From NCBI GenBank assembly GCA_002197995.1, contig NGZR01000001.1:1240001-1304000 (forward strand): DNA of 64,000 bases, read 5' to 3'. The notes under the pieces were generated by a model. That model saw only the letters and a program-made list of their open reading frames with translations. It had not been told where the DNA came from and made no database searches. The stretch is from Gaeumannomyces sp. JS-464 (lineage: Eukaryota; Ascomycota; Sordariomycetes; Magnaporthales; Magnaporthaceae). Position 1 is the first letter of the stretch. Each line of letters starts with the position of its first letter. A program made the translations under genes and the position numbers. Positions 46,916 through 58,995 of the stretch are shown one piece after another.

Positions 46916-48420
46916 TCAAGCGCATGCGCCGACGTGGGAGCCGGAGCAAAAGAGCATGCTGATCCACTCACGGAAATCCCCAGCCATCCACCCAGCGAGC
47001 TGCCGTAGCACCGCGATAATCTTGTGCATGCCGGCGATGGTGTTTGTTTCACCTATGAGCATGCTGGTAATGATATCCTGATGTGGCGGTCGCATTGTCA
47101 GTCCGCAGCACAGCGAGAGCACAGCAGCAGGGCAGGGCTGGGGGAAAGGGAAGGGGACAAAACACGCACAATGGCATCCCCTGCGTCGATGGCGAAACCT
47201 AGCTTCCACTGGTGCCCCACAATGAGCAGCAATGGCAGCGTCACGATCTTCTTGCCCGTCATGTGGGTCGTTTGCGCCATTAGATCGCACATCCGCTCGT
47301 GCCAGGCCGCCGTGAAGACGCCAAGCCGTCGCCAGCCTCCTCGGCATCAATGCTGGTTTCGACCGCGACCGCGATGGGCGACCACAGCAGCGGCAGGTAC
47401 GTTAGTTGGTTCATGCCTGCGGACATGCCCATGTTCGCCACCGTCCCGCGGATCGCTTCCGCCAGCGCCGGGTCCGCCTCCCGCTGTCGCCTGGGCCAGT
47501 TGTGTTGCCAACGGTAGAGGTCCGGCTCCACAAACAACGCCAGGGCAAAGTCGACCGGCTCGGGCTCGACCGTCTCGCGGGCCCCGTCCCCGTCCGGCGG
47601 TGCGGGCTTCCACCGAGGGAGGAACTCGGGCGCGACGGGCACGTCAGTGACGGCCTCGACAAGCACGTGGGCGCAGTCTGGCCGGTCGAGGGCAAGACGG
47701 AGCAGCGGGCTCTGGACCTCCATGTTCCACGAGGCCTCGTGCCGATCGAGGTCGCTGCAGGTTATCGCGCCGTCGATGAGGTCGGTGAGCTTGTCCAACT
47801 CGGCAAGGGCGGCCGTGCGCGGGCTCGGCTGGCGCCGTCGCCGTCGCTCCGCGTACGACGGCCCAGGCGGCGGCTTGTGCCGGTCATCGCCGCCATCTCC
47901 GTTGTCATCTGCGCAGTCGCTGCCGTTGTCATCGTCGTGGCCGCTGCCCGTCGCACCCCGGGCGGCATCGCTGTTCAACAGGCGCGTGTCCACCTCTGAC
48001 ATTCCTGCGTCGTGGTAGAACCATGACTCTCGGTCGGCGGCCGGCGGCGCTGTCAATGTCTTCTTTGATTGAGAGAGGCATGAACGCCTCGTTGCACATG
48101 GCGATGTCATAGACGCGCTCGTACAGGCCTCGCACATCAGCCGGCAGCTGGGCCACGATGTTTTCTGCTATCTCGGAGAAGCGCACAGGCTTTTCGAGGT
48201 CGATGAGCGCAAAGGTCGTCTTGGCCGGGCCGGTTCTCGACCGCTGCGTCGTGCCGCCGCCAGAGCTGGCGGATGAGGACGCGACTGATCTCATTGGGCT
48301 TTGGTGGAGGTCGGGCCCCGTTGTGAGCGCAAGAGCCGGTCCGGGCGGAGGGATGCCTTGTAGCCACTGCTCGAGAAACGCATCGCTCGGCGCGTTTTCC
48401 GTGTCTCGTTGCAAGTCCAT
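46916..48420 (-). CDS. PD-(D/E)XK nuclease-like protein, copy 1 (frame breaks)
   Basis: The start MDLQRDTENAPSDAFLEQWL at 48,420 gives the family's FL--WL opening. Then follow PVRFSEIAENIVAQLPADVR (near 48,150), a variable Asp/Glu-rich linker, SWNMEVQSPLLRLAL (near 47,720), PVDFALALF (near 47,555), QLTYLPLLWSPIAVAVETS (near 47,380), TAAWHERMCDLM (near 47,300) and LLIVGHQWKLGFAIDAGDAI (near 47,200). After an intron (47,078-47,169, GTGCGT...TCAG, phase 0) come MLIGETNTIAGMHKIIAVLR and a WMAGDFREW end. This is the order of the fungal PDDEXK_12-type family. The Asp of VDFAL and a Glu in VET are present; the Lys expected after it is Ser. Frames change near 48,030 and 47,312. Family members are often multicopy; role unknown. 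Confidence 0.8.
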
Positions 48421-48734
48421 GTTGGGGCAGTGTTTTCCTGCGGCAAAAAAAAGAAAAGAAAAAAAAAAAAAGCCCGGCCTGCCTTGAGTTTGATAGAAGC
48501 AATGAGCGGGAACGCGTCTGATGAGCCTGGGCTACTCGAGCCCCACTCCATTATACAAAGCGGTATCAGCACACAGTAAAGCATAGTGAATTCACTTTTG
48601 GAAGGGTCACTTTAGGAAGCGGTGGGCGAGCAGGGCGTTGTAGGCACTGCCTTCCAAAAAAAAAACCTGCACCGCGGCCTCATAGGAGGGGAGGCAGTGT
48701 CAACAACGGACCGTCGTTTGTGCGGTGTCAGTCA

Positions 48735-48905
48735 GGGAAAGAGAAAGAAAAGAGAAAGAAAAGAGAAAAGAGAAAAGAGAAAAGAGAAAAGAGAAAAGAG
48801 AAAAGAGAAAAGAGAAAAGAGAAAAGAGAAAAGAGAAAAGAGAAAAGAGAAAAGAGAAAAGAGAGAAAAGAGAAAAGAGAAAAGAGAAAAGAGAAAAGAG
48901 AGAAA
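48735..48905. repeat. (AGAAA/AGAAAAG)n microsatellite
   Basis: About 170 bp of GAGAAAA-type units; open frames across it in all phases are artefacts. Confidence 0.95.
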
Positions 48906-48924
48906 AGGGAACGCCTAGATTGAG

Positions 48925-49196
48925 GCACCCCGACCAAAAAAAAAAGAGTCTGGATTGCAAAAAGTTCAACCACTGCACTCGCAGCCAAAACATGGAAACT
49001 AAATCCGATTGTAATAAAAATAACGTAGCTAGGAAATCTCCATTTAAATCTTGTAAAGCAACTTTTTTCCCTTTGTAAAGTTGGTCGTTTTGCTGGAGCT
49101 ATAGTTGATTGAAAATGGCGAGTTTGCATGTTCGATGGGAAAATTCGGGGCGAATTACTGATTTGCAGTCCAGACTTTTTTTTTTGGTCGGGGTGC
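48925..49196. mobile_element. 272-bp MITE with about 37-bp terminal inverted repeats
   Basis: The ends are inverted copies: GCACCCCGACC, an A10 run and then GTCTGGATTGCAAA on the left, and the complement of GCACCCCGACC, A9-10 and GTCTGGACTGCAAA on the right. The interior is A+T-rich and noncoding. Both flanks show GAG next to the termini (48,922-48,924 and 49,197-49,199), a possible 3-bp target duplication. Size, long inverted ends and absence of coding sequence define a non-autonomous DNA element; the superfamily is uncertain, PIF/Harbinger being one option for a 3-bp duplication. Confidence 0.85.
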
Positions 49197-50144
49197 GAGG
49201 GCACAGGCCCGTGCCCTCGATCTGCTCCCCTTCTCAAAGAAGTGGGCAGGCAGGAGGGCAAGCACAAAGGAACCTAGGTACCTAGTCAACACCGAGCGGC
49301 AACCAATGTCCCAAAAGCAAGAGGCCTTTCATTGATTGCGGGCAAAGCAGCGGCCGTGGTTTGGCCGTTCCATCCTTCGTACTACCCTGGCTGGATGCAC
49401 ATGCACATAGTGAACCCAGCCCTTTTGCCTTCCCTTGTATGGGGTTGTTTTTCCATTCTCTCTCTTCAAGCTGTCGGCAATCTGCTCCGTTTTCTTTTGT
49501 GTATCCCGTCCCGGCTCCCGAATAAGCAAGAAGAAAAAAAAAGCCGCAACACATCCCACGAGTCCATGTCCAGGTGGGTCGGGATTGGGTGAAGGGCCAA
49601 GACAAAAAGACTAAAATCCCTGGACGCGATGTCGCTCTTCAGTAAAACCATATAGTCTGATTGCTTCGTGCTACAAGGTGCACGCTGCGTGTAAACGACA
49701 AAGGAAAAAGGACTTGCAAGTATCTCATGACGATGGTGTGTCCTGTAGTGATGTCATGGCGAGCTCGGTCGATAAAACAAAAATAAAAACAAAAATAAAA
49801 ACAATGGGGTATAATAATATCGTGAAGAGAGAAAAGAGAAAACATATGTATGGGGGTGGGTAGCAGTCAGGCTTGTTGAGCGTCTGAGGATGCCCCTTAC
49901 CCAATTCTAGAACGGGTGTAGACAACCCAAAAAAAAAAAAAAAAACCACCAAAAAACCAAGGCAACAGACGAACAGCGGTGTAAGGGGAAATATGTACAG
50001 CGGTGAAATGGATGGTAAGACGGGGTGGGATTAGTAAAAAAGGGATAAAAACGCTGTAGTCAAACGAAGTTATGTGGTTTCGTGAGAGAGTCATGTGCGT
50101 GTATCCAAGACAGGGAACGACCCGAGGTGGCGGCATCGCCCACT
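49197..50144. other. Intergenic region
   Basis: No gene supported. It contains a TACCTAGGTACCTAG-like palindrome at 49,271-49,287, an AAAACAAAAATA repeat (49,777-49,803) and an A17 run at 49,929. Confidence 0.5.
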
Positions 50145-52824
50145 TCAGCGAATTTTACCAAAAGGTGCGCCCAGGTTGCTGGTGGGTTTGAGCCTGATGC
50201 CCTCTGGGTCTGGGGCGCCGCTCCGCGCAATGTTCGCCCTGAACTCCTCGGTATATGCGACCTCTGTATAGCCCATGCGACCCGCGTCTTGCCGGCCGGT
50301 CCTTGACGATTCTTGGTTGCCATCCAGAGTCGTGGAGGCAGGAGCCGGAGAGGAGGGCGACGGCATCGAGGTGGCGGAATCAGGAGGCGAGGACGGAGAC
50401 CGAAAATATCGCGCAGGAGTAGGCTTTCGAGGTCCGAGGCCAGGAGAAACAGTGATGCCTTCCGAACTGAACTCGGACCTGGCCCCATCCAGCCCCATCC
50501 CAGAGGGCGCGCGCCCACGTGCTGCTGCTCGATGCGCGCCTGCGGGTACTACTGTCCCATCGCCGGACGCTGCACCTCTCTAGTGTGGGGGAGGGCCTCT
50601 GATCTCGCCCAAGGGCGCCCCAAAGTTGCTGGTCTTCCTGATGCGGAGGGGAATCTCAAGAGTCGACTCCGGCTCGCTCCGGCTAGGAGCCTGCGACGAA
50701 TGCTGGCTCTTTGATTCGCGCTTCCGATTACCGACTTTCTCGGTGGCATCGCTGCCACCAGCCGCTGCGTCTTTGGCCGACGGCCCTGCAAGAGCATCGT
50801 TCTGGAGAACTTTGGGCAGTGCATCATCCGTCTCCCCCTTGCTGACGTCCTCCAGCTTCTTGTCGAGCAGATCAAAGAACTTGGCGTCCTTGGCGGGGAG
50901 GTTCCTCAGGTGCAGGGGGCCCGTCAGCGGCGGGTCCTCGTCCGGCGCCATCGTCGGGGCCTCCTCCAGCTCGGCAGCCTCCTTCGTAACGGGCGGCTCG
51001 ATGGGCTCCTCCGTGGCCTTGCCCTTGCCCTTGCTGGCAACACTGCTGCTGCTGTCGCCGTCGAACCCAGTGGCTGTCGTCGGGGTCACCTCACCACTGC
51101 TACTGGCAGTAGTTTGGACCTCGGTGGACGCGCCGGATGGGAGAACCGAGAGCGAGTGGTTGGGGGTGTGGCCTGCATTCATTCGGAGGCGCACCGGCTC
51201 GGGAGCAGCGAGAACCTTGAGCGGATCCTTCTCCGAGATCTTTCGCTGGCTGACGTCTGGCTGTTGGTCATCCGGGCCCGCGTTGTTGAGAGTGGGTGAC
51301 GTCTTGGTCGAAGTTGGCTTGGAACCGGCCCTGGAGCCCTCCTGGCTGTTATCGGCATCAGTGAAGGTGGTCTTCTGAACGGCCTTCTTCTTGAGGGGGA
51401 TTCCCTCGAGTTCGGGGTGGATGTCCTGCACATCGATAGTGGGCACAGGCTGCCCATCCTCGGACTGCGAAGCGGAAGGCATTTTGGCGGCTGACTGCTG
51501 TTGCTCTGATGATACACCGGTGGAAGAACTGGCTTGATGCTGTTGTTGCGTAAGGGGTATGAATGGGGATGACTCTGGCTGCCTAGACGGGCTGATACGC
51601 GTGGTTCCGGTCAATATGGCAGACGTCTTTGGGTCGGCACGGGATTGAGAAGCTTGTGACTGGAATGCAGCTGTCTGAGTCGCGCCGACCCCGGAACCCC
51701 GATGTTGGAGTGCACCCTGCAGCGAGGACAAGGACGTCGAGGCACTGCCCGGGGAGGCGAGGTCGTTCCTTCCGCCGCCTCGCAGAGACGAGCTCACGCC
51801 TACTTCCTCTGGGATGCTTTCGACGTGGCTGAACCTGCTGCCGGACCTCAGGGCCTTGGCCTGGTCCTTCAGTCTGACAATCTCGTCCATCAGAGCAACG
51901 CGTTCCGCCTCCCACTCGGTCCGCTCCATGTCCATGATTGCTCTTTCCTCCTGGTACACCTCCTCAGCGCGCGAGCGGTTAGCTTCGAGGTACCTCCGCT
52001 CGCTCTCCCACGCCTGGCGTATCAGGCTGTTCTGCTTCTCGAGAAGAGCGATTCTCTGCGTCTGGGCCTGCTGGGCAGCCATGGACAGCACTGTATCTCC
52101 CAAGGCCGAATTAAGCTGGAGCATGGGGGGCTGCGCGTGATTGTAGGGCACCGAGGGGAGCTCGACAGGAGCCGACGCGTGAGCTCCGGGGTAAGGAGCG
52201 ACGGCGGCGTTTAAGCGGCGCCATGGCGCTTGCAAAGGGGATGCGGGACGGGGAAGCCACGGCTGAGCGGTTTCTCGAGACCGAGCCGCCAGGAAGTGAC
52301 GCAGAACGCCTGGTGGGAGAGAGGCTGGCGGAACGCTGCTGCTGCCGGGTCTGCTGTCTCAGCTGGCGGTCGATCTGTGTTGAGGTGGGGGCGAGCCTGG
52401 GAGAGATGAACTGAGAGGACTGCGGCTTCTGGGCGGGCGTGGGACGCAGCGAGGGGGAGAAGGAGTAAGGACCGGCGGACGAAGCGCTCCTAGCGAGAGA
52501 AGAGGCAGAGGGCGGGGCTTGTTGTTGTTGCTGCTGCTGCTGTTGCTGCTGTTGTGCCTGCGCAGAGGCGGGAGCGAGGCTGCTGCCGGGGTAGTACTGG
52601 CGCACGGGGCCGGGGCCACCGCCATTCATGGCCGGCAGGTGGTGGGCATCAAAGTACTGGGTGGCGCCGCGGGGAAGGGACAGCGGCGAGATGACAGAGG
52701 AGTCGGCCGAGGCTATGCCGGGGAAGGCGGCCAGGTGCAGGTCATCGTGGACAGCACCCGAGGGCAGGAAGGAGTCGTTGGCCGCCCTCGACATGCCGGG
52801 CGGCGGGTATTGCAGGGCGAGCAT
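50145..52824 (-). CDS. Large low-complexity coiled-coil protein with repeated C-terminal motif
   Basis: The chosen start MLALQYPPPGMSRAANDSF lies at 52,824; the frame stays open to 53,739, so a longer N-terminus is possible. Order: Pro/Ser-rich N-terminus with poly-Gln (near 52,530), a coiled coil TQRIALLEKQNSLIRQAWES through VALMDEIVRLKDQAKAL (about 52,050-51,840), a long Ser/Thr/Pro-rich region, LRNLPAKDAKFFDLLDKKLE (near 50,890), and TSNFGAPLGEIR (near 50,610). Two interruptions exist. The N-terminal frame and the coiled-coil frame disagree near 52,236-52,260. An in-frame TAG at 50,580-50,582 separates the rest, which reads on without a frame change to TSNLGAPFGKIR and a stop at 50,145. 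I do not recognise the family; the coil suggests a scaffold or cytoskeletal role. Confidence 0.65.
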
Positions 52825-53739
52825 TGACGCGGGGGCCCTGGTGGGTGGCACACGACTCTGACCGGCAGGCGGCGGGTGCACATGGACGACGGGCGGATTC
52901 AACGGCGGCGAGGCGCAGCAGCAGTCGGCCGGGGTCCTTCTTTCGCGGGGTGTTTTCTTTGTTGGGGTCTTGTTGCCAGCAGCGTTGTCTCTCGTGGGTT
53001 TGTTTTCCGAGTCGAGAAGAGAGGGCACGACAGAAGAAAAAAAGGGGCGGCCGGCTCGATCGATGGGTACACAAGGACGTGCGGCAGGTGAGGTGCGCTT
53101 TTTTAGCAGCCAAGGTGTACCTGCAGGAGCAGGATGCTTGCCCACTTTCACCGTTGTGCTAGCTGCTTGCGCTCTGTCTTGTGTTGTCCCAGTTCCCGCG
53201 GGAAACGTGGGCTCGGCAGATGTCGGGTCTGGGCGCTCTGCCAGTGCCCAATCGTCAGGAACAGGAACAGGCAGGGCCAAGCTGGAGCTCGGGCGCTTCG
53301 TGGGCTCGCCGGGTTGTGCCTGTCTGCTGCGCTGGCAGGCCGGTGGGTCCACGAGACGGGAAAATGACGTTGAGCGAGAAAGCGTGCTGTTTGCGAGCCT
53401 GAGAAAAAGCGGAGCTGTTGGGCGCTCTTGGGTTGCGGGCGGTGGGGAGGACGACGGTTCCTGCCTCCGTCCTTGGTTGCAAGAGCCTCGCGGGCGTTTA
53501 GGGCTCGGTTCCTGCAGATGGCTGATCAAGGCCGTTCGGTTCCTGTGGTTAGACTTGTTTCCACGGTGCGCAGCAACCGAGCTTGTTGCTGTGGGTGAGT
53601 CGCATGGCAGCCCGCGACCTTCACAAGCCAAGCAGGTGAATGTCGCATCGCCCGCTGCGGACGCGCAAGGGGCAGCCTCGGACGGGTGCCGACCATGGGA
53701 AGGGCGCAGCGCATCGTCATGTAACTTACCAGGCACCAA
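52825..53739 (-). other. Possible N-terminal extension of the coiled-coil gene
   Basis: The frame remains open for 305 codons upstream of the chosen start, with a CLACEGRGLPC stretch near 53,610 and otherwise Pro/Ser/Arg-rich sequence. It could be coding, a 5' leader or chance in GC-rich DNA. An ATG at 53,739 would give the longest product. Confidence 0.3.
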
Positions 53740-56700
53740 AAAAAGGCTGAGGGATCAAGCTCGAGGCGCGAGTAGCAGATAGGTGGCAACCTAGGCAAGG
53801 TCTGCCCGTCCAAGCCAGGGCGAGATGCCGTGGATTAAAAGGGGAGCAGAGAGCAGAAACGCAGTTTTGGGGTTCAGGGGCGAGTCGTCATGGGCGGGAA
53901 AACGGCCGGGTAATAAGCCAGACAGCTAAGGGGTGCGAGTGTGGGTGTGGGTGGTGGCTGTGTGGGCGTGGGAGTGGGCGAGGTCCCCAGGTGCCTCAGC
54001 TTCCGCCTATTGCCTGTGCCCCGTTTTTGCTCGCATCCATCTCCTGTGCCAGTCACCGCCGTCACTCGCCCAAGTGACCGGGTCTTTCTACTTGCTGCAG
54101 CATCACACATACTGCCTCTCCCTCTCCGCTTCTGCAATGTTGCGCTGGCCTTGCGCATCCTCTCAGGCAGCGCCCATTTGGTTGGGCGGGAAGGGCATGC
54201 TGCCCAGCCCCAAAAAAAATAATAAAAAAAAATATAAAAAAAATAAAAAGGTGCGCAAGGGTACCTGCACTGGCGGGTTTGACTGGGCAAAGCTGGGTGT
54301 GCCACGCGACGGCGGGGTGTGGGACGAGCAATCCAATGACCGAAAAGACCGCACTCAGAAGGCTGCGTTCGAATTGATTCCCATCGACCCCGAATTGGAG
54401 GGGGCGTGCGGCACTGCAGTGAGCTGGCATCCACGGCATCCATTCAATTGGGCCTGAGCTAGCTCCAATAGAAGCCGGCTTGGGGCAGCAGGGCCAGGCG
54501 CCTCACACAATTCTCCCCCCGCAGGGCAGATGGGAGGCAACAAGGAAAAAGAGGCGGAAACATCGGATCGACTCCGGCCCTTTTCCCTCATCTCCATCTC
54601 GATAGATCCGTCGCGAATTATTTTCAGCAAGACCTAGGCCTGCAACGATAGACTCATGCCATGCCCTTGTCACCCTGTCTCTGAACGTCCAACCCGCCAG
54701 CGACGTGGCATTGTTTGTCGGGCCACACCTCCTTGCCAGACACGGCCCGACCGCCACTGTCTCCCGTCTTTTGGCTTTTGCCGCGTCGTGCTCGATGCTA
54801 CAACCTAAACTGGACGGCCGCCGGCCCGTCATCTACGCGAGACAGCCTCCGTTGGACGGAGAGGCCGCGCTCACGTAGGCGCCTAAGCTGCAAAGATGAG
54901 ATGTGTAAAGGCGGATGTATTCCGTGTTACGGCACAGCAACATGTCAGAGCTGAACTGTGCCAGCTAGCCCCCAAAAACGAACGGGAAACAAAGGGTGAG
55001 CGGCCGACCGATCCGTCACTCATCGAAAATGGACGGATGCCGATCAGGGTCCTTCACCCACACACATATTCAACTAGCCTCCTTGTGGAAATGATCGGCA
55101 TTCCTTTGTGGTGTCATGGCGCGGTGAGTCCAAAAAGGGGGTCCCTTCAAACTCCCGTGCGGGAAGGGCCCGAAGGAGAAGGGTGAGGGACGAGGGCAAG
55201 GCTGTGAAACAGCCGTGTTTCCATTTGCGAATACCTGGTCGAAAAAAAAAAAAAAAAAAAACATGTGTACCCCCGCCCCCTTTTCTCGCCTCACTCTTGC
55301 CCCGAGCGACCTTCTCGAGCATTCCAATACAGTGACTCTCGATGGGGAAACTGGGCGCGGGAACGGCCCGCGTCAGGGAGTGCGAAACAGGCACCACCAG
55401 CACGGTCGCCAGGCGGCAGCGGCGGGCGCCATCTTCAGCTAGCCACCCACCCACCGTCCACCAAGCCCCTGGCGCCGTCCATGGCCGGGGCTGATCCGCC
55501 GTCGATAGTCGTTGTGGTAGTGTGGTAGTCTGCTTTCAAGGCACCTGTCGCTCCCCAAATTGCGAGGCCAGGGCAAGTGGTTGGGTAGAGGTAGGTAGCT
55601 GCCACTGGCCGGCCCAGCTTTGTGGGGTCTGCTTCCTCACTCCTTGCTTTTGGAGGCAACATAGGTGCATAGGGACTGGAGGAGGCGTGCAAGGCGTGAC
55701 AGTGCTTCCCGCGCCCCGTTTGTGTCTTTTTTCGTTCCCATCCACCTATGGCTGCATCTCGTTGGTCATGCAGACCTCTGAACCAAAAAGCCTCGACGGT
55801 TGTCATTCGCGCGCTTTACACCAAGACAGCCTCCCATTCGTTGGACGGGACACGGCTTCCCCAAAGCCAAGGCGAACTAGACCGTGGCCCCCCCGCGCGC
55901 GCGCGACCACAAACTGGGGCGGTCATGTGTGCGCACGATGGAGAAGTGCTGCCCGCCACCAGTGCGGGATAATTTCCACATGCCGGGCGCCTCATTTTGA
56001 TTGGGCCCGTCGCCGCCCGCGGGTGCCATCGCATGTAGGGGATGTGTTTTGCACTGCAGCGTGGGATGACCCGGTCCGTTTTCTATCCCTTCTTCTTTCT
56101 GTTCTTCTGGGGGCTCGGATCAAAAATGGCCAGGCATCGGCGGCAAGGCCAGTTTAGCCAACCAATGGGATTTTGCCCAGGCACCAGCAGGGTCCTCTTG
56201 GCAGGCCGGCTTCCCGATGCACTTTCACTTTCGCCGCGACCACGAGACCCTTTTGCGCCTGGAACGCCCGCTCCAGCCTCCCCAGCCTGCCCGGCTTCCC
56301 GAATAGGGACAGACACCTCCTTCGCTTACGCAACTTTTTCTTCACTCTCTCCCCTTCGATTGTGGGGTCGGCACGTTGGGCGCTGATCTGGGGAAAGCGT
56401 CCAAGGTTCTGGGGGACGCGTGATGGTCTCGCAGACCGGTGTGGTCTTCTGAACTGGGAGATTTACATGCGATACGGGACCCTTGTCCCTCTTTTTTTCC
56501 GTCGGCCGCCGTCTGCTCCCTGGATGGCCTCTTCTGCTACCTGCCTCCGCCAAACTACGGGGAAACGACGGGCGGTGGGAGCGCGCCATGTGGCGGTGAG
56601 AAGACCGAGTTATCATGGCGAGATTGCTCTCGGCCGCCAAAGACTCATCCATGCCATCCCAACTCCCCCATCCCAGTTGCGGGGACGGTTTACCCTCGCC

Positions 56701-57737
56701 GCTTCGGGAGCCAACGCGAATCCCAACCTGCACGGCTCCTTCCTGCCCTTGGCTCGACGTAGCTTCGGGCCACTATCCCCACTTACAGGCGGGGTCCCGT
56801 CCCGCAGAGCCAGGCCAAGACTGGGCGCATTTGAGACGTCCGCGTGACCTTTTTTTTTTTCTTTCTTGGTTACCCTCCACCTTCGTTCCTTGCAGCCGTC
56901 GGGAAGTGAGTGCGTATAGACCCATCGTGACAATGTTGTGCCGCCACGGCCTGGCTTGTGGCTTGCGAGTGGCAGCCTGATCGAGCCTGACTCCTCCAGG
57001 GGCGTCTCTGTTGGCATCACCACGGCAGCAATAAGCGCCAACATCAGCTCCCCAGAGAGCTCATCAGGATTTAGACAGGTCAAGTGGCAAAGCCTATAAA
57101 GTCTGGCACCTAGAGATATTTCGAGAAGGAAAAGAAATAGGAACCACGACACAGAGCTAGCATGTAAAAGAGAGAAGGAAAAAAAAAAAAAAAAAGGAGC
57201 AGGAGTCCCCGCATCACCAGGCGCGCTTGCAGGGACTATGGGGCAAGTCGGTCGCTTACTGGATGGCACAGGCGCGTTAGCCACGCTCGGGCGCGGCTAT
57301 TTGGCGCGCAAGTACGACCTAGCATCTACCCCTGAATATCACGACCAACACCGACCCTCTGGACCTGATACCCAGAGACACGCCCACGTTCTTTCCAAGC
57401 AGTCGGGCTTGCTACGACGGCACTCGTGTGAATGGCGGATTGTTGTTGACCGCCGAGGTGTCGATGGCTCGAGACACGCGAAGTCCAACACCAGTGGAGG
57501 CAATAATATACTGAGAGCAGGGACCCGTGTGTCTGTGGGATTCTGTCTTCTCCTCCCGTCACCGGGCTGCTGATCCTTCAACGCGCCCCCCTTTCAAGAA
57601 ACATAGACCGCGGACGCACGACGGAGGGAGCAGAAGCGGCAATGGGTTCTTCCGCGCCGCTCAAGAGGTTGGATATGGAAAAGGGTATCGGGTGATCATA
57701 TGAAGAGAAACCCCTAGGAATCATGATCTGCTCCATA
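53740..57737. other. Intergenic region
   Basis: About 4 kb with overlapping open segments on both strands and no domain. It contains an A-rich tract (54,214-54,249), an A19 run near 55,242, a short CG repeat (55,894-55,903) and an A15 run near 57,180. No gene supported. Confidence 0.45.
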
Positions 57738-58407
57738 TCACGCATTTCCCTCGTCGCCGGCACCGCACTGGTCGTTCCGCCGACGCGACGCCCGGGCCTG
57801 CGCCCGCCCTTCAGCAGCTTTAGGCTTCGCCTGGGATCGTGGGTAGGCATAGCCTCTCGTAGAAGCCTGGCAGGCGCGAACCATTTTCAGATCCTCAACT
57901 TGGATGGTTTTGCGATTGGCGTGGATAGCGTACCTAGAGATTGGCAGCTGCGATGCGTTAGCAAATCAAAGAATCTAGAGTAGGACTACGACAAGGGCCA
58001 TAACGATGATCACTTAATTTACTAGACAGCGTGTGAGAGACAAAGTCCTTTGTGACCTGCTCAAGGGCACCAAGAGCCGCCTGTTGAGTGCCGCCGCTCT
58101 GGGGGACGACATCCGGCATGATCTCGCGGACCAGGCGGGCAAATTTCTGCTTCGGACTTGTAACTTCAAGCTCTTTCTGGAGCTTTTTGATCTCCCGCCG
58201 CAAGTGCTCGACTGCGTATTTGATTAGTTCCAATACCAGGGGGAAAAGGCCAAGCCACGAGGCTTGTTTACCTTCAGGACGGGCGCAGCGGAGAGTACTC
58301 GCCTTCGGGCCAGGCTCGAAAGGATTCTTCTTGCGCAGCGTCTTCTCCTTGGGCCGTGGCGCCTTGCCCGCTTGCGCGGTGCTCGTAGCTTGAGCGGGCG
58401 ACGACAT
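57738..58407 (-). CDS. Highly divergent histone H3-like protein, possibly broken
   Basis: Exon 1 is 58,407-58,272, intron 58,212-58,271 (GTAAAC, CTAAT branch, GCAG), exon 2 58,211-58,023, intron 57,948-58,022 (GTAAAT, CTAAC branch, GCAG), exon 3 57,947-57,738. Exon 2 aligns without gaps to H3 helices N and 1: LRREIKKLQKEL, then QKFARLVREI (H3: ALREIRRYQKST, LPFQRLVREI). Loop 1 is one residue longer than in H3 (MPDVVPQSGGTQQAALGALE), then helix 2 continues TKDFVSH. Exon 3 gives TANL, then YAIHANRKTIQVEDLKMVR (H3: NLCAIHAKRVTI-KDIQLAR). Four extra bases (TAGGTAC for TAC, near 57,931-57,936) put a stop between NL and YAIHA; without them the coding length is a multiple of three. The tail (about 45 residues) lacks ARKS motifs, and a roughly 35-residue C-terminal extension follows. 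H3 packages DNA; the role of this variant is unknown. The fold call is firm, gene activity is not. Confidence 0.75.
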
Positions 58408-58994
58408 TGCGGAATGAGGAGGGATTGAGGGTGCGACGTGTATTGGCCGAGTAGGTACCTGGTGTGTGATGGCATGGTGTGCGGGTGAGGCCCACGTTGA
58501 GTGTGCTGGTAGAGTGAAGGTGGAAACTTCAAAGCAAGAAGGGACTTTGAGAACTTCAAAAGGAAGGTGTGGACGGGGTGTGAGGACATTTTGAACCAAT
58601 CAGGCCTATTTTAGGCTAAGAAAGGTAACTGCAATTCAGCAATTCAAGGCGATTCTGACTTTGTCCTTGACCAGCACGCCTGGCAGCCACCTCACCTTGC
58701 TAGCTCGACGCGTTCGTGCTGGGGCACATCCATCTCTACAACCACCCAACGGCAAATCTGTTCTTGATCACGGTAGGTCCCTGCGTGCTTGCGTTTCGGC
58801 CACGAGCCAAGGTGCACTAGTTTGGCTTGCCTCTCCGGTTGGCCCGTCTTGCTAAAGCCTGTCTCCCCGGTATACACACGGTTTCCCACTGCAAAAGAAC
58901 AAGGGACCCACAAATTGAACAGGTTTATGGACTAGGAACGGCTTCCCTCTGGCCATGCAACGCGACACCCAAAGACCGACGCTACCAGTATCCA

Positions 58995-58995
<1 letters not shown>

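Noticed and set aside
47406..47999. 197-codon plus-strand open frame
   Set aside because: Antisense of PD-(D/E)XK-like copy 1.
50560..50600. Programmed stop-codon readthrough
   Set aside because: The context is TAG followed by AGA, not the known efficient UGA-CUA context. A mutation or a missed intron is simpler, so readthrough is mentioned only as an option.
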